Assembly: GCA_026874595.1 (NCBI GenBank)
Contig: CM049319.1
Location: 16,333,601-16,397,600 of the forward strand
DNA length: 64,000 bases
Source of the DNA: Sipunculus nudus
Taxonomy: Eukaryota > Annelida > Sipuncula > Golfingiida > Sipunculidae
Direction of reading: 5' to 3'
Of the stretch, positions 58,225 to 64,000 are shown piece by piece; the stretch's first letter is position 1, and the number at the start of each line of letters is the position of its first letter. The notes beneath the pieces were generated by a model. That model did not search any database. It saw only the letters and a program-made list of their open reading frames with translations, and was not told the DNA's origin. Made by a program: the position numbers and the translations under genes.

Positions 58225-59735
58225 CAAGGCACCCATGGGTCACAGCGCTCAGCTGAATGTGACAGATATAATTGTATCACCATTGTTGTATATAGATATG
58301 TAAGATTTCATTTTGACAGATGTAATTTTTTGTATTAATAATGTAGTTGAGCGGATTAGTAATATAGAAGTATCAGTATTTCAAATAAGTAAATGAATAT
58401 GTCTAAAATATTGCACTGGGAATGACCAGATGTTGTAAATTGCAGAGGAAGGAAGTGGAGATTTGCAAGTATAAAAATACACATTTAATACATCAAAATA
58501 ATCATGGAAAAGTAGAAAACTGATATGTTTTGGGAAGCAGTTGTTGCTGAATGGGAGAGGAAACAGAATGTCTCAAAGGTATCTATAGAGAAGAAATGGT
58601 AGATAAAGTTATGAGAAGTTGCCATGTTTGATCTGAATTGAAGAATGGGGGATTGTTGCTTATAATATCTTGTGATCTGACCATGTGTTTTCTAATGTTG
58701 AAACTGAAGCATTTAAACAGTTAGTAAAGAGAAGATCTATGGTATTTCCATGGTCATTGATTGGTTCTCTGACTAGTTGTTGACATTTAAAGAGTTGACA
58801 TAATTGTGTCAGTTTGGTGTTATATATTATATTAGAAATGTCAATATTGAAATCGCCCATGATCACTAAAGGCAGGTTGAGGTCAACTTGAGAGACTATA
58901 ACTTGGAGTTCAGAGAAGAAGTTACTGATGGGACATGCGGGTGACCTATAGAGGAAAACAATCTGAAGTGACTGAGTCTTGAGTGTGAATATAGAGAAAA
59001 GATGACTCAAAATCTGGTGTTGTGTGGTGGTGAAGGGTTACATGGGGACTCAGCTGTTCATGTATATAAATGGCTAAACCATGAAGAGGTCTTTTGTTTG
59101 TTGTTCCTCTGACTGCTATTTGATTATTTCTGATAAGTTTGTAATGAGGTATTTCATTTTGGTCTCTAGAGTAGAGGCGTGACTCTGCAAAAGCAATGAT
59201 TTGGGCATTCAGTATATGGCAATCAGATTTTACATCCTGATGATGCAAATGTAGGGACCGCGTGTTATGGTATATAACCTGTAATAATTCATTTGATTCA
59301 ACAGATGGTTGTTTGAAATTCATTTCCAGAGGCATGTCATTGCGTAATCGGTTCATTTCATTTTTGACCTGAGGATCTAATATCATAGAGGAGGCAATAT
59401 CATAAGGGAGTCCTGTAACTGCTTGTAACTTGTATAACAGACCAGCTGTTTTGATGGATTATCACGGATTCTAGATATGACTTCTTGCTTGATGTTGTCA
59501 GTCAGATCTGCAAGAACTGTGTCCACTGCAGTAATTATGACTTTGTCAGTGTTTGACTGAAGATACACTTGATCATTGTGTTGGTCTAAATCAGCATTGT
59601 TTGTGAAGAGATGTGGTGCATCGGTGGGATATGAACTGTCAGTGCTGACTATCCTAGAATTCAGAGTCTGAATGTCTGCTTGTGTCTGATTCCCTTCTTT
59701 CAAGCGGTTTAGTATTTCTACAAAATATGCATCGT
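58225..59735 (-). mobile_element. Helentron fragment H3 with coding remains, 5'-truncated
   Basis: On the minus strand it ends TCAGCTGAGCGCTGTGACCC then ATGGGTGCCTTG and TTT, matching the 3' ends of H1 and H2. Comparison with copy A (55930-55945) shows the intact site as a short A run, so the borders are defined without a target duplication. The 5' end with the AGCTCAGCTGA start is missing. It contains helicase and endonuclease remains (58660-59703), so it derives from an autonomous element of the family. Confidence 0.8.
58660..59703 (-). pseudogene. Helentron protein remnant: PIF1-type helicase C-end plus endonuclease
   Basis: Three overlapping frames in succession on the minus strand. First (59703-59383): HLFTNNADLDQHNDQ and AVDTVLADLTDNIKQEV, typical of the C-terminal part of PIF1-like helicases of Helitrons. 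After a one-base frame change near 59445: MILDPQVKNEMNRLRNDMPL, then an endonuclease-exonuclease-phosphatase domain start with YHNTRSLH and IIAFAESRLY (catalytic N and E). After another frame change near 58980: the second half with LPLVIMGDFNIDIS and WSDHKIL (catalytic D/N and D/H). Rep and most of the helicase are absent. A helicase fused to an AP-like endonuclease is the Helentron arrangement. Non-functional. Confidence 0.75.
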
Positions 59736-60845
59736 AAAATACGGCGGGCCCTTATCAATGAGAACTCCCAAATTCATGGCATTCAAATCAAATCCTGAGA
59801 AAGCTGACAGCCTGTTTGGATAATAATTTTCCTGAGAGGTTACAGTGTGCATTCATATTAAGCATGTCAGCGTGATATTTGTTAAACAACCTAAAATCCG
59901 GTAAATCCTTATACAAGACTCAGAAGGGTGGGACTTTCAAGGTGCTCACCATGGAATTTTCGTCCCGTGGTTTGCTGTAAATAAGGTCGCGAAGGATATT
60001 TCATCATGAACTGATATTATATTTGAACAGACTTGGTCGGCGGTGATTCGGACCTCGAGTGGCCAGCCACTGACAAAGAATGTTCCCTAATGTCCTCCCA
60101 TTGGTGACTTTCACTCATCTGAGTTAAAATTAATCCTGACAAGTCACTCTAAACTTTAATTTCATCTTAGAGTCTTTCTGGACTAACATGCATCTGGCTA
60201 GAGATAACAACCAACACAAACAAAATTTTAAATCTTTTATTAAGAAACTGAGAATAGCATACAAAATTAAGTGTTTTTTTCTTTCCAAATGAGAATTTAC
60301 AACCAATGTATGAATGCTTTCCAGATAACACAGGGGATATTCTGTAGTTATGTAACTGCTAAATATCAAACCATTCCATGACATTTGTTTTTAATTGAAA
60401 TAAATTAACTGTTTAATATACTGACTCCCCTGTTTAAATGGTATATGTGGCAGAAGAACCTGCAGGAATGTCAATCATGTCCTACTTCCCTTAATCCTGT
60501 CAGTTTCTTATCTTTGTAGATTTTTATTACATCCACTGATTAAGATAAGACTAGTTGAATAATTATTTCTGTCTAAACCTCATAAAATAAAGCAAGATTG
60601 CTTTCAAACAGCGTTGAATATCAACTGGTGATGAGTGATGTAAGGATGACAAATAATCCATTAATGTAGGTGGCAGCACCAAACTTTGAGGATATGTAGT
60701 ATTTGTTGGCAGTTTGCTATTTTCTACACTGACTAATACCCATATCTATGCTGTGAGCTAAGAAGCGATGGACAAAGCATCAAAGAAGTTGCTCAATGAT
60801 AGTCATATTCATTTTTAATAAAATAAAGAAAATATAAACATTGTA

Positions 60846-63800
60846 ATTTAAAATTAAAAATTATCTAATAGGAAATATACACTGGGTAATTAATTAATAA
60901 ATGAAAAATAAGAAGCACCGGAATTTTAAACGTAAAGATAGGGTACCTTATCTAGGAAATTTAAAAAAAAAAAAAAGAAATGGATTACTTTGCTTACAGT
61001 GCTACCAGATATAAGCTGTATTCTGTATTAATAACTGAGCCCTGGCATACCAGGAAATTGCCTCAGTATTAATGTTATTGAATGCTTGTGCAAACAAATA
61101 TATGATATGATACGCTAACCAAGTAATGCTTTAGACTATAAATAAAGGTTAAAATCTGCCACTTTCTTCTAGATTTCTTAAGTATTGTAAATTATTTACA
61201 GCCTGAGCATAAAGTCTGAGATCACTCACGGACAACAACTGATGATATCAAGTATGATAACAGGAACTTATATATGGAACTTGACCAGAGTTACATTTAA
61301 ATGTTTAAGCACATTCAAGGTTTTGAAGGACATTTTGCCCTCTGAAGTATGATAAAAGCTACTTATACAATTAACTAAGGCAGGATTCATCAAACTTCTT
61401 AAAATTCACAATGAGATTTCTCAACCAGGGACTAGCTGCTAAACATTTACCATGGAACCTGATCCAGAGGCGGATCCCCTTTTCGTGGCCAATCAGCTAT
61501 CTCAAACCCATTTTATGGTTAAACATCTAGCCATCTCGGGTTCTACTGTAACTTGGCTGGCTGGTGACTGCAAGTGCTTGCTTGCTGTAACAGTGAACTA
61601 TGGCTTCAATCCCTGTACAGATGGTTTGTTCACAATTTTTTTCTTTTAATTTTTTTTTCAGCCAGCTTGTGTTCAGCTGTGGTTGATGTATTTGCTCTCT
61701 AAGTTCTCTAGGTTGAAAATAAATACTCCATCAGACAATGTTGTTGCTACTAACAGATAATGAATGATTAGTGATATTTAAACCTGGGGACACCAGTATT
61801 GTTTCTTTAACAAGATTCCGTGCAAGAAAAGGCACCCCGATAGATTTTTATGAACAATACGACTGCTAACAGACTTCAGTTTATTACAATGGCTTAGTTT
61901 GAGATGATTCCTGTGGATTTTCAATGGGACACAACCATATATTGTAAAAATATGCTGTTAAAGCATAAAACTCTCTATAATATTTGAGCTTGCTACTATA
62001 TTTACTATTACATTCCAGCTTTTTCTCCCTTTAATCTCTTTTATCTCAAAACATGAATAGATTTAAATTAAACATTTACATAATGTGCATGGAAGAACAA
62101 AACATTTCCCAGATTCCAAGAAACTTAAAACAATATTTATTTTCAGTGTTATGCATGTTTTTTCTCAATCTTTTTAACCTTATATATTCATCAGAGACTA
62201 CCATGCTTCTGTGGGAAGGACAGGTCTAGGCGGAGATAAAACAGAATTAAAACCTTCCCTTTGTGGAAACCAAAGCAGACTTTCATGGTTTCTTTTTTAA
62301 ATGCATTTTATCCAATAAGTTACATAACAGAACAAAACATTATAGCACTGGATATATACAGGATAACAGGCATATCAGTTGATTTCTCCCAAGCTGAAAT
62401 TGTTATATCCTATTCAATACCGCAAACCTAACCCAAGGGAAAAAAGATCAATGAAAACTTCATTAAATTGATTCTCTAGCTTCACTCAGCCTTTACAATT
62501 ACTCCAGGGTTCCTGCACCTCTTGGCAAAGCAAATTTAAAACCTTTTTAAGACCAGCTGACAGAAAATTTAGACCATTTTATACATAGAATTTTTAATGG
62601 CCCTACCGTGCTTTAAAACTACTGAAGATCCCAACTTTTGCTCATTACAAGTTTGGACTGGTCTCATGGTAGTCTGTGCTGAGAATCTACTGATATCTTT
62701 CTTGGACAAGTAACCGCAACAACTTCTCCAAAACTGCCTCAAGCTTACGTTCGATCATCAAACTGTTTGTGCACATTCATTATATCAGGATGGGTAAAAT
62801 CAAATTTATGACCTTTTTAAGACCTATGTCAAGATTCTTGACATTTTAAGGACTTTTTAAGGCCATAAAAATGCAATATCAAAAATAAGACGTTATCAGG
62901 CCCGAAGGAACCATGTGCTCCTAGTAGACTTATTTTTTTTCAATGCTGTCAACTAAAAGAAATCAATTTGCCAACAATGTTTGTTTGCTTTTTTTTTATC
63001 AGTCTACTAATATACCGTACTCCCTACTGACTGCACTTCGGTCAGAAGCCGTAACCACTGGGGTCTGTCCATCTCCACATGTGTCATTATACATTACAAT
63101 GCTTTCTCACCTTTAATGAATAAACAATCAGAAATGAAAGATTTATTTAATGCGAGAAATAGTATAAGCTTTTAATGTTTATCACAATGACATTTAATTT
63201 TTGCTTTTACTTCAACCACCCAGCTTAGTCACATAAAGTTTATAGAAGACTGCTTGATCCATCCCTATTATCCATCATCACTTGCTGAGGGATGCTGCCA
63301 ATGTTAATTTCTCATCCCATTTGGCAAAAGTCATTTCACAGTTCGTCCACTCAGCAGACATTCAGGTGACAGTGTACTCTGGGAAAGGCAGACTTCAGCA
63401 TCAAGACAGAGATGCCCAATGACCATGTATTTGAGTGGCCTGATCTATACCCACTCTTATTTTTACAGAATAAATTTCTTTTTTTCTTCCCTCTTTACTT
63501 CGGTCTCTCATTCACCCTATCACTCATTCATTCTGTCATTCTGTTGTCCTTCCACCCATCACAGTATCTCAATCCATGTGTTCTATGTACCCTTCTATTT
63601 TATTCTGTTGTTCCTTCCATCACAGTGTCTCCATCTTTCTGTGTTTTTATACATCCACCAATTTTTTTTATAAACTTTCTTATTCCTTTTCACTCCTGTC
63701 AATGTGACATGGTCAGAGTTCTTGGAGAGCCTATAGCAGGACTGTCACCTGCTTCATATCCTGATGTCCACAGTGGAACTCGGTTTGGAGATATGGATGT

Positions 63801-64000
63801 TCCATATGGGGAGTTCAGTGGACTTGGTTTATAATCTACAAAAAAAATTTTTTGCATTAAAACTAATATAACTTAAAACAGGCAAGAGATGACAAGAGAG
63901 GTTAAAGGAGAAATAATTCCTAAAAGCTGCATTTCATCTCAGAGAATGCATAAAGCATCTACACATTAAGCAACAGAACCTTTTTTGATAAAGCTGTCTC
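60846..64000. other. AT-rich stretch with few features
   Basis: No repeat recognised. A plus-strand frame around 63370-63470 (LGKADFSIKTEMPNDHVFEW) and a minus-strand exon candidate at 63835-63749 are the only protein-like segments. Several T runs and a TCCATC-rich stretch near 63500-63650 are present. Confidence 0.4.
63749..63835 (-). CDS. Candidate exon of unknown gene
   Basis: A strong acceptor TTTTTTTTGTAG (ending 63836) precedes a frame reading YKPSPLNSPYGTSISPN then RVPLWTSGYEA. It ends at donor-like CAG|GTGACA (63748). 87 nt, Ser/Pro-rich. If the donor is skipped the frame continues with GDSPAIGSPRTLTMSH to a stop. It lies on the same strand as the PDZ gene but upstream of its start, so it would be another gene or a far-upstream alternative exon. 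No homology recognised. Confidence 0.3.

Larger units (their letters stand above)
57105..60845 (+). repeat. 2.27-kb tandem duplication, copy B, interrupted
   Basis: Begins at a 24-G run (57105-57128). Its matching sequence is split at 58224/59736 by a Helentron fragment. The right part (59736-60845) continues with GGGCCCTTATCAATGAGAAC as in copy A at about 55949, through the same AT-rich 3' end. Confidence 0.85.

Noticed and set aside
1-64000. CRISPR arrays, bacterial operons, rRNA genes
   Set aside because: Tandem repeats here lack spacer structure, gene density is far too low, introns are present, and no rRNA-like sequence was seen.

Overview
The window is eukaryotic, AT-rich and mostly non-coding. 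It looks like intron and intergenic DNA of a large animal genome. Evidence: phase-consistent GT/AG exons of an animal ALP/Enigma-type PDZ protein, long TA, CT and poly-G runs, and a dense mix of DIRS, Ty3/gypsy, Helitron, Helentron, pogo, hAT and Harbinger relics. A lophotrochozoan, most likely a bivalve mollusc, fits this repertoire, but the taxon is inferred, not shown. No rRNA, confident tRNA, CRISPR or operon structure is visible.

One host gene is well supported, on the minus strand. Exon 1 (50443-50300) encodes a start methionine and the first half of a PDZ domain with the hallmark PWGFRLQGGKDF. Exon 2 (34421-34273) encodes the second half. Both have good splice sites and join in phase 0 across an intron of about 15.9 kb. 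The remaining exons are left of 34273, outside the window, or not recognised. Two weaker minus-strand exon candidates are at 31406-31258 and 63835-63749.

Layout. 1-7 kb: AT-rich DNA with a 3'-truncated Helitron (592-1534) and one copy of a dispersed unit S. 7-8.3 kb and 17.25-17.8 kb: a degenerate minisatellite plus more S units, split by a 9-kb composite insertion (8279-17251). That insertion is bounded by pogo-type inverted repeats at a TA target, and an uninterrupted copy of the same site is preserved 0.5 kb to its left. Inside it are a 1.18-kb tandem repeat, a Helentron relic, a broken DIRS-type tyrosine-recombinase retrotransposon on the minus strand (gag, RT, RNase H, recombinase), and a pogo transposase N-terminus. 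18.1-22 kb: a complete non-autonomous Helitron and a 2.6-kb Helentron derivative. 22.4-24.35 kb: a decayed Ty3/gypsy pol on the minus strand that ends abruptly at a 30-bp minisatellite. 27-31.6 kb: a hAT-type MITE, a Harbinger-type MITE and a long inverted repeat around an exon candidate. 34-50 kb: intron 1, with a second Harbinger MITE, microsatellites and a Helitron carrying a 279-bp tandem array. 52.4-53.4 kb: a hAT-like element. 54.8-60.8 kb: a 2.27-kb tandem duplication whose second copy was interrupted by a Helentron fragment with PIF1-helicase and endonuclease remains. 61-64 kb: largely featureless.

The most striking pattern is the palindrome GGTGGCGCCACC (or GATGGCGCCACC), which recurs inside several unrelated repeat families. 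It contains the AGRKGGCGC core of CTCF-type sites in both orientations. Separate non-palindromic CTCF-like sites flank the PDZ exons in a convergent arrangement.
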